Translations under genes and position numbers: made by a program
Source: Planctomycetota bacterium
GTDB lineage: Bacteria; Planctomycetota; PUPC01
DNA length: 23,173 nucleotides
Reading direction: 5' to 3'
Assembly (NCBI GenBank): GCA_003559755.1
Contig: PWKM01000329.1
Span: 1-23,173 of the forward strand
The notes under the pieces: generated by a model
Databases searched by the model: none
The model's input: the letters and a program-made list of their open reading frames with translations, nothing else
Told to the model about the DNA's origin: nothing
Shown here: piece after piece, positions 16,594 to 23,173 of the stretch
Numbering within the stretch: position 1 is the first letter of the stretch
Layout of the letters: every line of letters begins with the position of its first letter

Positions 16594-17256
16594 ATGACTC
16601 GTATTCTGCAGACAGAAATAGCCAAGCTGAAAAAGATGATCCTCGGCCTCAGCGCGATGGTCGAAAACAGCTTGCACCAGGCGGTCCGTGCAATTGAAGA
16701 CCGCGACGAACGGGTCGCAAGAAAGGTCATCGCACACGACAACACCATCGATCAGATGGAACTGGAGGTGGAAGAGGAAGGCCTGAAGATACTGGCCCTG
16801 CACCAGCCGGTCGCCATCGATCTTCGCTTCATCGTCGCAGTGCTCAAGATCAACAGTGACCTGGAGAGGATCGGCGACCTGGCGTCAAATATCGCCGAGC
16901 GGGCCGCCGCACTTGCCACGGATGACCATGTCGACCTGCCGTTCGATGTACGCAACATGGCCGATAAGGTGAAGGGGATGGTGAAGAAGAGCTTGGATGC
17001 GCTCGTTAACCTCGACGTGGACTTGGCACGACAGGTCATCACCGAGGACGACGAGGTAGACGCCCTGAACAGAGGCGTCTACGATGAGGTGCTGGGCGAG
17101 ATTCTCAACACGCCGGACCAGAGCCCCGTCCTCATCAATTTCTTCACCATATCTCGGGCGTTGGAACGCATCGGCGACCACGCCGTCAATATCGCCCAGG
17201 ACGTGATCTACATGCTCGAGGGAGAAATCGTCCGCCACCGGGACCTGGATGCGTAA
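16594..17256 (+). CDS. phoU: Phosphate signalling protein PhoU
   Basis: The 220-residue all-helical protein has the two related three-helix bundles of PhoU. Each carries the metal-binding signature: ERIGDLASNIAE (91-102) and ERIGDHAVNIAQD (191-203). PhoU links the Pst transporter to PhoR and keeps the Pho regulon off when phosphate is plentiful; it also restrains phosphate uptake. An excellent ribosome-binding site, AAAGGAGG (16578-16585), precedes the ATG by 8 bases. It closes the Pst operon. Confidence 0.95.
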   Translation: MTRILQTEIAKLKKMILGLSAMVENSLHQAVRAIEDRDERVARKVIAHDNTIDQMELEVEEEGLKILALHQPVAIDLRFIVAVLKINSDLERIGDLASNIAERAAALATDDHVDLPFDVRNMADKVKGMVKKSLDALVNLDVDLARQVITEDDEVDALNRGVYDEVLGEILNTPDQSPVLINFFTISRALERIGDHAVNIAQDVIYMLEGEIVRHRDLDA

Positions 17257-17554
17257 CTGCGGATCCCCCCCAACTCGCCCGGCCCGATGAGGAACGCATC
17301 TCCGGCGAAAACAGCTCTCAGCTCGGAGTGCGCCGGCCGTGAGCGGTCGTGATCCCGCCGGCGTCGTCTGCCGGGGCACACGCGGAAGGCGCCAGAACAG
17401 ACTCGTGCCTTTTCTAATCCTATGCGGAAATACGGTGGACGCAGATAGGGAAAGCTGTTACGATACCGGCGCGTTGTCCGGGAATCTGGTCGAACAACGG
17501 GCAATGTGCCTTGAAGGTTGACGGTTCAGCCCTCCCTGCCTATGGAGCCGCCTT
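17257..17554. other. Intergenic region between phoU and the NHL-repeat gene
   Basis: These 298 bases hold no convincing gene or terminator. The only candidate signal is a sigma-70-like promoter at 17436-17464. Confidence 0.5.
17436..17464 (+). promoter_or_regulatory. Possible sigma-70-type promoter for the NHL-repeat gene
   Basis: TGGACG (17436-17441) and TACGAT (17459-17464) each match four of six consensus bases and are separated by exactly 17 bases. The start codon lies about 85 bases downstream. The match is moderate and rests on pattern alone. Confidence 0.3.
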
Positions 17555-20380
17555 ATGAAACGCTTCGCCCTGATCGTGATCTGCCTCGCTCTGTTGTCTG
17601 GCGTTTTTGCGGCGCACTTTTCTGCCGAGTCCGGCCCCCCCGAAAAGTGTCGCATCCGTTCTGCCTTTGGCGGGAGCGGCCCGTTGAACCGTGTGGCCCC
17701 ATTCCTCTTCTGTCTGGCCCTCTCGGCCGTTGTATCTGGGGCGAAGTTTACCGCCAAGCCGGTTGTTGAACGTGATGGCCGCGAGATGACTGTCCGCTTT
17801 GCTGTCGATAAGGCGACCGATGTCGCCGTCGCGATCGTCAACAAGGACGGCCGGACGGTTCGGCACCTGGCGGCCGGGATGCTGGGCGAAAACGCTCCCG
17901 TCCCGCTTGAGGCCGGTTCGCTGGCCCAGGCGATCACCTGGGATGGCAATGACGACTATGGCAAGCCGGTGCCCCCGGCCGAATGCCGGGTTCGCGTCAG
18001 TCTCGGCCTGTCCGTTCGGTTTGACCGCTTCATCGGCGATGAGCGGCAAGCGTTCGAAAGCATCAGCGCCCTCGCGGTCGGTCCCGATGGCGAGGTCTTT
18101 GTTCACGACGACGGCCAGATCGTCGCTCTGGACCGGGACGGCAAGTATTTGCGGCAAATCAAACCCTATCCGGCCGACCTGCCGACGGAGAAGCTCGCCG
18201 GCCTGGGCCCGGCGACTCTGCCGGACGGCGTGCGGTTCATGTTCGACGGGTATCCGACCGGCAAGTGGACCAACTCGGCCATCGGTGCCATGGCCGTCTC
18301 GCCCGACGGGAAAACGCTGTATCTGCCCGGCCCGCCGCGCTACGCCCGCAACCTGACCAAGATCGGCACGGACGGTTCAGTGCCGGCAGATGCCTTTTCC
18401 ACCCGGCTGACCACGCACGCCGACAACGGATACCTCTATCTGGCCTGCTCGCCGGACGGCAAGACGCTGTACTTCGCGGGCGCCCAGGCAGGATACGTGG
18501 GCGACGACCGGCGTGACCTGACCCATCGGCAGTCGATTTACCGGCTGCGGCTGGACGCCGGTGACGGACCGGCCGAGATTTTCACCGGAGACGACGAAAA
18601 CTCCGGCACCGGCTTCTCCGTGAACGACCCGAAGGGGCTGACCACCGATCCGGACGGCAGGGTGTATGTCTGCAACTACGGAGGCGACAACGTCGCTGTA
18701 TACACCCCAGGCGCGGGGTTTATCCGGTCTTTCGAGGTCCCCAACCCGCAGCAGGTAGCGGTCAACCCGGAGACGGGGCAAATCTACGTGCTCCGCGGGC
18801 GGGAATCCCACGTATTCCGCTACGGCTATCATTATCCTTCGACAATGCACGAGGCCCACGTGGCCCGCTTCTCGCCCGACGGCCGATTGGAACAGGAGAT
18901 CACGCTCGAACCGCCGGCCCTGAAAACGCGGCAAGACCCGGAAACAAAAGAGCAGACGACCCAGCCGGAGTTCAATCTCCGGATGGCGGCGGATTTCAGT
19001 CAGCCGGCCAACCCGATCATCTGGGTTGGCGTCGCCACACCGTCGATCCCCAGCGCCCAATGGGGCCTTCTGCGTATCGAGGACCTGGGCGATAAGTTCG
19101 GACAGCCCCGCGATGTCTCGACACGGGCCCGGCCACAAGACGACCTTCGCAACCGCACGGCGGTACAGGGAATGATGTCGAGGATGGCACTCGATCACCA
19201 AAACCATATTCTTTACCTGAACAGCGGCTCGAACACCTTCCATCGATACGACTCGGTGTCCGGCGAGTTGATGGAGAGAATCCGGCTCAACGATCCGACC
19301 GGCGAGACGCCCAACGTGGTCATCTACGAACCGGGCGTCGGCCCCGACGGGATGATTTATTTTGTCGGCAGCAGCGGCGGCTGGGCCAGCGGGTGGGGCG
19401 TGTTCCGGGCCGACCCGGAGGGGAATCTCGTGCCGTTCCCCGGCCCACAGCCCGAGCTGACCGGCCGGGTGACCAAGGGCGCCGGGGCACGCACGTCCCG
19501 GGGCTTTGCGGTCTCACGCACCGGCCACAGCTATGTCCTCTACTACGACAGGGCCAATGCTCCCGCCGACAAGACTCCGCCCGAGCGATGGGACGCGGTA
19601 TCGCCCCTCAAGACGGCGGTCACCCAGTTCGACGAGGAAGGCGGAGCGGTTGACCGGCACGTCATCCACTATCTGCGAGCCGGGGCCGGGGGCGTCCGGG
19701 TTGACAGCCGCGGCAATATCTACGTCGCCGATAACTTCATGCCGTTGGGTGTGACCTACCCAGCCGATGTCGCCGCCGTTATGCCGGAAGACCCGCTCTC
19801 CCGGCCGTATCCGGCTCGGCTGGATAACGCCCGGTTAGACCCGCTGCTCCGGTTTTTCGGCAGCGTGCTCAAGTTCGGCCCGAATGGCGGGCGGGTTGTC
19901 GGCCTGCCCGAGTCGCCCGAAGGCATCGGTATCGAACCGGCCCCCAGGCCGCAGGCAGGCGACCTCTACCGGCCGGTCCCGGAGACGCAATGGTTCTTGT
20001 TCAACTACCACAAGCTGGAGGTCACCGGGGCCGAATGGCAGTTCCACGGCATCTCCCCGATGCCCGCCGAATATCAGGGGGTGACACACGTCGAACGCTG
20101 TGTCTGTCGCGGAGCACGCTTCGACATCGACCCCTTCGACCGCCTGTTCGTGCCCGATGCGCTGCGCAGCCGGATCACCGTGCTGGATTCGGCCGGCAAC
20201 GCGATTCTTCAGTTTGGCGAGTACGGCAATCGTGATGCGACCGGGCTCAGGTTTGCAGCGCCTTCGTATGTGGCTGCCGGCGGAGACTATGCGTTTATCG
20301 GCGACGACGCGGGCCGCCGGCTTGTCCGTGTCAACTATACATACGCCGCCGAGGAGGAAGCCGACCTGACTGCGGAGTGA
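17555..20380 (+). CDS. Large exported NHL-repeat / beta-propeller protein with FlgD-like domain
   Basis: The 941-residue protein is predicted to be secreted. After the N-terminus comes a FlgD-type Ig-like domain (about 75-150: VAIVNKDGRTVRHL, then ITWDGNDDYGKPVPPA). From about 165 onwards many NHL/SMP-30-like repeats follow: VSPDGKTLYL, SPDGKTLYFAG, DPDGRVYVCNYGGDN, GPDGMIYFVG, DSRGNIYVADN and DPFDRLFVPD. These should build one or two beta-propellers. Catalytic residues cannot be assigned. Two signal-peptide-like stretches occur, at 1-20 and about 45-63. The ATG at 17555 has GGAG at 17544-17547; an in-frame TTG at 17684 has GGGAG at 17672-17676 and would start just before the second stretch, giving 898 residues. 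It follows the Pho locus, but a Pho link is not shown. Confidence 0.8.
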   Translation: MKRFALIVICLALLSGVFAAHFSAESGPPEKCRIRSAFGGSGPLNRVAPFLFCLALSAVVSGAKFTAKPVVERDGREMTVRFAVDKATDVAVAIVNKDGRTVRHLAAGMLGENAPVPLEAGSLAQAITWDGNDDYGKPVPPAECRVRVSLGLSVRFDRFIGDERQAFESISALAVGPDGEVFVHDDGQIVALDRDGKYLRQIKPYPADLPTEKLAGLGPATLPDGVRFMFDGYPTGKWTNSAIGAMAVSPDGKTLYLPGPPRYARNLTKIGTDGSVPADAFSTRLTTHADNGYLYLACSPDGKTLYFAGAQAGYVGDDRRDLTHRQSIYRLRLDAGDGPAEIFTGDDENSGTGFSVNDPKGLTTDPDGRVYVCNYGGDNVAVYTPGAGFIRSFEVPNPQQVAVNPETGQIYVLRGRESHVFRYGYHYPSTMHEAHVARFSPDGRLEQEITLEPPALKTRQDPETKEQTTQPEFNLRMAADFSQPANPIIWVGVATPSIPSAQWGLLRIEDLGDKFGQPRDVSTRARPQDDLRNRTAVQGMMSRMALDHQNHILYLNSGSNTFHRYDSVSGELMERIRLNDPTGETPNVVIYEPGVGPDGMIYFVGSSGGWASGWGVFRADPEGNLVPFPGPQPELTGRVTKGAGARTSRGFAVSRTGHSYVLYYDRANAPADKTPPERWDAVSPLKTAVTQFDEEGGAVDRHVIHYLRAGAGGVRVDSRGNIYVADNFMPLGVTYPADVAAVMPEDPLSRPYPARLDNARLDPLLRFFGSVLKFGPNGGRVVGLPESPEGIGIEPAPRPQAGDLYRPVPETQWFLFNYHKLEVTGAEWQFHGISPMPAEYQGVTHVERCVCRGARFDIDPFDRLFVPDALRSRITVLDSAGNAILQFGEYGNRDATGLRFAAPSYVAAGGDYAFIGDDAGRRLVRVNYTYAAEEEADLTAE

Positions 20381-20503
20381 GCAGCGGCGACCGGCGTTCC
20401 GAATACCGCTCCTCGGCCAGCGCGACACCGGGTCTCGCGAGCACCACGTACAGGTCTGCCCCGGCAGTGCGGTCCGTGCCAACTCAACACGCAGGGGAAC
20501 ACA

Positions 20504-21289
20504 ATGAACATAATCGAGGCCGCCATTTACGGGCTCGTGCAGGGCCTGACCGAGTTCCTTCCCATCAGCAGTTCGGGCCATCTCGTCCTCTATCGCGCCG
20601 CGATCGACAGCGAGGGGGCCGCCGCTCCACTGTTCTACTCGGTGCTGGTACACGTCGCATCGCTGCTCGCCATCCTCATCGTGTTTCGCCGCGAGGCGAT
20701 CCGCCTGCTTGGTCGTGACCGACGGCTGGGCGTCTATATCATTCTAGCGACGGTGCCCGCGGTCATTGCCGGCCTGCTGTTCTACGGTCTGATCGAGCGG
20801 GTATTGTCCAGCCCGATGCCGGTCGCCTTTGCCCTGACATTCACCGGGACCGTGCTGGTGGCCGGCGAGTTGATCGCACGTCGCCGGGCCGGAGCGAAGT
20901 TTGCGGAACGCGAGCTGGGCCTGGGGTCGGCGATGAGCGTCGGGTTCGCCCAGGCGATCGCCCTGTTGCCCGGCGTGTCCCGCTCGGGGATGACCATCAG
21001 CGCCGGACGGGCCCTGGGGCTGAACCGCGATGCATCGGTCCGGTTCGCGTTCCTGCTCGCCATCCCGGCGCTCGCTGGGGCGGGCGCATATGAAGCCCTG
21101 AACATGCTGCGCGACGGGGTGGCGGCCGGCGTCGAGTTTGGCCCGGCTGCGGCTGCGTTCCTTGTCTCATTGATATCGAGCTGGATCGCGCTGGTGCTGT
21201 TGATCCGGATCGTCCGCCGTGTCGGACTCTGGGTGTTCGCACCCTACTGTTTTGCGGTGGCGGCCATCGCGTTCATCTGGCTCTCCTGA
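20504..21289 (+). CDS. uppP: Undecaprenyl-diphosphatase (BacA/UppP family)
   Basis: The 261-residue polytopic membrane protein removes a phosphate from undecaprenyl diphosphate, recycling the lipid carrier for peptidoglycan and polysaccharide synthesis; high expression gives bacitracin resistance in other bacteria. The two family motifs are clear: QGLTEFLPISSSGHL (13-27, with Glu17, the SSS group and His26) and LPGVSRSGMTISAGRALGL (155-173, with Arg160). About seven or eight hydrophobic segments span the sequence. The start is preceded by AGGGGA in the 20490s. The reaction releases inorganic phosphate outside the cytoplasm, a possible loose link to the Pho locus, but the gene is common in many contexts. 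Confidence 0.95.
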   Translation: MNIIEAAIYGLVQGLTEFLPISSSGHLVLYRAAIDSEGAAAPLFYSVLVHVASLLAILIVFRREAIRLLGRDRRLGVYIILATVPAVIAGLLFYGLIERVLSSPMPVAFALTFTGTVLVAGELIARRRAGAKFAERELGLGSAMSVGFAQAIALLPGVSRSGMTISAGRALGLNRDASVRFAFLLAIPALAGAGAYEALNMLRDGVAAGVEFGPAAAAFLVSLISSWIALVLLIRIVRRVGLWVFAPYCFAVAAIAFIWLS

Positions 21290-21384
21290 GCCGTTGACCG
21301 CAGGAACCGGTCCAGATCACGAAACGCCGGCATGTGGGGAGGCGCCAGTCCGGCTTATCGTACGAACTGTGACGCTGTAACCCC

Positions 21385-21530
21385 GTGAATCTCTACGCCA
21401 AAGTCGGCTGCACCGTGATAGTGCCGAACGGGCGATCGGTTATCATAGTGACAGTGATTTGTGTTGCGTTACGGACGGCGATTGGCAAGCCCCGTCCGTC
21501 GACATAACCAAACACAGGGCGTACAGGCAG
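21385..21530 (+). pseudogene. Possible csrA-like remnant split by a frameshift
   Basis: From a GTG at 21385, a 40-codon frame reads AKVGCTVIV, then VIIVTVICV and LRTAIGKP before a TAA at 21505-21507. This resembles the CsrA core (KVGESIVI, IVVTVLEI, VRLGIEAP). Another frame covering 21459-21530 reads QAPSVDITKHRAYRQ, like the next CsrA part (EAPxxVxVHRxEVY). The two halves could be one small RNA-binding protein broken by a frameshift. There is no ribosome-binding site, the spacing needs an insertion, and the match is by eye only. Confidence 0.22.
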
Positions 21531-21639
21531 CCCGCGGCGGCCTCTGTCGCGGGCCTCTTTGAGGTACGAGTGGGACACAAGGCCGATGTTGAGCGAAATC
21601 GTTTCTCCGGTTATTCGGGCGATGGAATATCGCAATATG

Positions 21640-21657
21640 TGTTGCAAAAAAGCAACA
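21640..21657. promoter_or_regulatory. Palindrome 1, TGTTGC-N6-GCAACA (possible activator site)
   Basis: Perfect 6-bp arms flank AAAAAA. The same arms recur 31 bases downstream. It lies about 265-280 bases before the sigma-54 promoter and could bind an enhancer-binding protein dimer. Confidence 0.55.
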
Positions 21658-21670
21658 ATCGGGGAGCGGG

Positions 21671-21688
21671 TGTTGCTTTTCTGCAACA
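21671..21688. promoter_or_regulatory. Palindrome 2, TGTTGC-N6-GCAACA (possible activator site)
   Basis: It has the same perfect arms as palindrome 1, with interior TTTTCT. The centre-to-centre distance of 31 bases is close to three helical turns, placing both on one DNA face, as expected for cooperatively bound dimers. Confidence 0.55.
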
Positions 21689-21727
21689 TGCTGTTTTGGG
21701 GCCTTGGCGTAGATGTATCTGCTTATC

Positions 21728-21740
21728 TATCAACAGCTTA
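21728..21740 (+). promoter_or_regulatory. IHF-consensus-like site
   Basis: TATCAACAGCTTA fits WATCAANNNNTTR at every defined position. It lies between the palindromes and the sigma-54 promoter, where a bend would bring bound activators to the polymerase. Chance occurrence is possible. Confidence 0.35.
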
Positions 21741-21921
21741 TACAGACGTCCCTTTGTTTGCAGGGCGGAAATGAGTAAATCCGTGTTGTTTTTTTTACAC
21801 ATCGCGAGTCAGGCCCCGTTGATAGCGAACCGAACCGGCGAAAAAAATATCGAACGTAAGCCATTGATGTGAAAAGGGAAAAGGAACTATTACAAAGAAA
21901 GTTGGCGTTCCTCCCAGATTA

Positions 21922-21937
21922 TGGCACAGGTTTTGCA
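21922..21937 (+). promoter_or_regulatory. Sigma-54 (RpoN) -24/-12 promoter of the PEP-CTERM gene
   Basis: TGGCACAGGTTTTGCA matches the RpoN consensus TGGCAC-N5-TTGCA completely, with exactly 10 bases between the GG and GC pairs. Transcription would begin near 21948 and give a leader of about 285 bases. RpoN promoters need an enhancer-binding ATPase. Dependence of PEP-CTERM genes on RpoN and the PrsK-PrsR pair is known in some proteobacteria. Confidence 0.75.
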
Positions 21938-22075
21938 GCTATAGGACATCAGTTCTTTGGCCGACCCGAATGAATTCTGGTCGACATAGTAAAGGATGTC
22001 GGAGGGTGTGTGGTCCCCCGTAACGCGCTCTGCTGATTGGGGGTGTCAGGGCCGGGCCACAATGAGAAAGGATTG

Positions 22076-22230
22076 AAAGGAGGTGATGGACATAAGGACA
22101 CAGCAGCGGGCACAGGGCCCGCAAGGATGCATACTTCGGAAATGATTTATTCAGTGGAAAGGAGGTGATAGCATTGAGCACTGTAACCGCAAGAAACACC
22201 GTCAAGACAAGCACCGGCCAGAAAGGAGGT
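22076..22230 (+). promoter_or_regulatory. Three serial near-perfect ribosome-binding sequences
   Basis: AAAGGAGGTGAT occurs at 22076-22087 and 22158-22169, and AAAGGAGGT at 22222-22230. All pair almost fully with the 16S rRNA 3' end. Only the third serves the ATG at 22234 directly. The second stands 8 bases before an in-frame TTG at 22174, which would add 20 residues. The first has no well-spaced start. The extra copies may be ribosome standby sites or leader-translation signals. Confidence 0.6.
22106..22122 (+). repeat. Hairpin in the PEP-CTERM gene leader
   Basis: GCGGGC (22106-22111) and GCCCGC (22117-22122) form a 6-bp perfect GC stem with a 5-base loop, between the first and second anti-Shine-Dalgarno sequences. 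It may shape leader folding. Confidence 0.5.
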
Positions 22231-22233
22231 AAT

Positions 22234-22920
22234 ATGCGAAAGGCCACAATGATTGCGTTGGCGCTGGTCTTCGTGACCGCGACCGCCTTCGCATCATATC
22301 AGTACAAACCGGAAATAGGAGAGACGCCGGAGTACACCCACGGATTGCCCGCTTGGGTGGACATGACGAACCAAGTTACGTCTATGTCCGAGCCGATCGT
22401 TGGCTCAATCTCAGGCACAGTCAACAGTTGGGTGTATAATAACCCTGTTGACGGTTACAATACCTTCGTTTATCAGTTCGAGATCGGTGGTGGCGGACCT
22501 GTTGCCAGAGCCACGATGGGTGGTGCGGCATGGCAGGGCGTCACTATTACGGATCAAGGGACGGACGGAGACACCGCCACGAAATCCACGCCAGCCGGGG
22601 GTACAACCACCTGGGATGACGGCGACCCGTATTTCATCCAGCGGCTGGCTGGAGAAGGCATCGCCATGCAGTTCGAGGATGCCGACGTCGGGACGTTGCT
22701 CTATCCGGACGGCAGTTCGAACTACATCTGGTTCCATACGGAGTACTCGGACTGGGGTGTGGCGAATGTTGCCTTAATTAACGGCGGAGAGAGCGGCACA
22801 GCCACCGCTGTGGCTCCAAGGCCGCTTGAAACACCGCCTAACGGCGTCCCCATCCCAGAGCCCACCGGGCTGCTGGCTATGGGCCTGCTCGCACTGGTCG
22901 GCCGCAAACGCCGCAAATAA
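22234..22920 (+). CDS. PEP-CTERM sorting-domain protein, secreted, function unknown
   Basis: The 228-residue protein has a signal peptide (1-20, cleavage after AFA) and a C-terminal sorting tail: IPEP (207-210), a short hydrophobic helix (211-222) and basic GRKRRK. Such tails are recognised and cleaved by an exosortase at the inner membrane, often in bacteria that make extracellular polysaccharide. The central region (about 25-200) is rich in Gly, Thr and aromatic residues and looks like a beta-rich domain; no family is recognised and it has no cysteine. The start uses AAAGGAGGT at 22222-22230; the spacing to ATG is short (4 bases after GGAGG) but the pairing is strong. The exosortase gene is not in the window. 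A sigma-54 promoter and a strong terminator frame it as a single-gene unit. Confidence 0.88.
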   Translation: MRKATMIALALVFVTATAFASYQYKPEIGETPEYTHGLPAWVDMTNQVTSMSEPIVGSISGTVNSWVYNNPVDGYNTFVYQFEIGGGGPVARATMGGAAWQGVTITDQGTDGDTATKSTPAGGTTTWDDGDPYFIQRLAGEGIAMQFEDADVGTLLYPDGSSNYIWFHTEYSDWGVANVALINGGESGTATAVAPRPLETPPNGVPIPEPTGLLAMGLLALVGRKRRK

Positions 22921-22947
22921 CCGACCAGAGCCACACGCGTACCCCAA

Positions 22948-22979
22948 GGGGCATCTCCTTCGAGATGCCCCCTCTTTTT
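22948..22979 (+). terminator. Intrinsic terminator of the PEP-CTERM gene
   Basis: A 10-bp perfect stem (GGGGCATCTC / GAGATGCCCC) with loop CTTC is followed by CTCTTTTT. It begins 28 bases past the stop codon. Confidence 0.95.
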
Positions 22980-23061
22980 ACGCCCCGGCTATTGCGTTCC
23001 CGGGGGAACGCCGGTCGATTTCATGGGGGCTGTTCGAGGGACGATGCTTCGGGGGGCTTGC

Positions 23062-23173
23062 TCAGGGGCCGGCCGACGGGTCGGGCAGTTGTCCTGCGGC
23101 CGACGATCCGACCTCGGCGTGCGATTCGGCGCGGGCGTATTCCTGGACCTTGACGGCGACCACGGTCATGTCG
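23062..23173 (-). CDS. C-terminus of a second SpoIIE-type PP2C phosphatase (partial)
   Basis: Reading the - strand from the window edge gives DMTVVAVKVQEYARAES and then a polar tail ending AGQLPDPSAGP, with the stop at 23062-23064. DMTVVAVKV is the final metal-binding motif (DDMTVV) and last strand of SpoIIE-type phosphatases; the base before it is consistent with the first Asp codon. The rest lies beyond the window. It matches RDDMTVVLLEA at the end of the phosphatase at 57-1520. It runs convergently towards the PEP-CTERM gene. Confidence 0.65.
   Translation of the reverse strand, partial: DMTVVAVKVQEYARAESHAEVGSSAAGQLPDPSAGP

Larger units (their letters stand above)
21290..22233. other. 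Long regulatory intergenic region upstream of the PEP-CTERM gene
   Basis: This 944-base stretch is visibly more AT-rich in its middle than the flanking genes and no full gene is convincing. In order it holds a csrA-like degenerate reading frame (21385-21530), two identical-stem palindromes (21640-21688), an IHF-like site (21728-21740), a TGT-N10-ACA dyad with a T-run (21784-21799), a sigma-54 promoter (21922-21937), and a leader of nearly 300 bases with a hairpin and three anti-Shine-Dalgarno sequences. Confidence 0.75.

Noticed and set aside
16885..17379. Long reverse frames over phoU and similar frames over hemL, phoR, the secretins and the NHL gene
   Set aside because: They lie opposite well-supported genes and arise from GC-rich codon bias; no domain is recognisable in them.
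21297..21313. Possible terminator hairpin GACCG / CGGTC after uppP
   Set aside because: A 5-bp stem with a 7-base loop and no T-run is not convincing.
21393..21689. 98-codon reverse frame in the same region
   Set aside because: It begins in one palindrome arm, has no recognisable domain, and no start signal.
21459..21872. 137-codon forward frame from a TTG in the intergenic region
   Set aside because: Low-complexity composition, no ribosome-binding site, and it runs through the palindromes. Only its first part was considered, as a csrA-like remnant.
21939..22247. 102-codon reverse frame across the PEP-CTERM leader
   Set aside because: It is antisense to the predicted leader; its sequence arises from the repeated anti-Shine-Dalgarno stretches read backwards.

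Overview
The window is GC-rich and reads like a Gram-negative environmental bacterium, most likely a planctomycete of the Phycisphaerae type. The clues are a protein with a PEP-CTERM sorting tail (PEP motif, hydrophobic stretch, GRKRRK end), secretin-family outer-membrane proteins, SpoIIE-type phosphatases, and a large secreted NHL/beta-propeller protein. The taxonomic call is inference, because no rRNA or tRNA is present.

Region 1 (1-5168) holds a SpoIIE-type PP2C phosphatase with a HAMP domain, followed by three tightly packed tetrapyrrole genes: a CobA-HemD fusion, hemB and hemL. hemB and hemL each start inside the preceding gene. Together they cover glutamate-1-semialdehyde to 5-aminolevulinate, porphobilinogen formation, uroporphyrinogen III synthesis and its methylation. 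hemA and hemC are not in the window.

Region 2 (5482-17256) is a complete phosphate-starvation locus: phoB, phoR, a putative lipoprotein, two paralogous secretin-domain proteins, pstS, pstC, pstA, pstB and phoU, all on the + strand. The unusual part is the lipoprotein/secretin/secretin block between the PhoBR two-component system and the Pst transporter. The two secretins share an internal signature and a near-identical C-terminal GFDQWL tail, and no other type II secretion genes are present. Intergenic DNA here carries notable structure: strong hairpins, a 12-bp inverted repeat enclosing another hairpin between pstS and pstC, and a tandem duplication of the pstB ribosome-binding site and start codon.

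Region 3 (17555-21289) holds a large exported NHL-repeat protein with two successive signal-peptide-like segments, and uppP (undecaprenyl-diphosphatase).

Region 4 (21290-22979) is a 940-base mostly non-coding stretch leading to a PEP-CTERM protein gene. It has a textbook sigma-54 -24/-12 promoter. Upstream lie two identical-stem palindromes one after the other, spaced about three helical turns apart, with an IHF-like site in between. This is the layout of an enhancer-dependent promoter. The long leader carries three near-perfect anti-Shine-Dalgarno sequences, and the gene ends in a strong intrinsic terminator. The final bases hold the C-terminus of a second SpoIIE-type phosphatase on the - strand, running off the window.

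The best candidates for something undescribed are the Pho-locus secretin pair and the sigma-54/palindrome control region of the PEP-CTERM gene.
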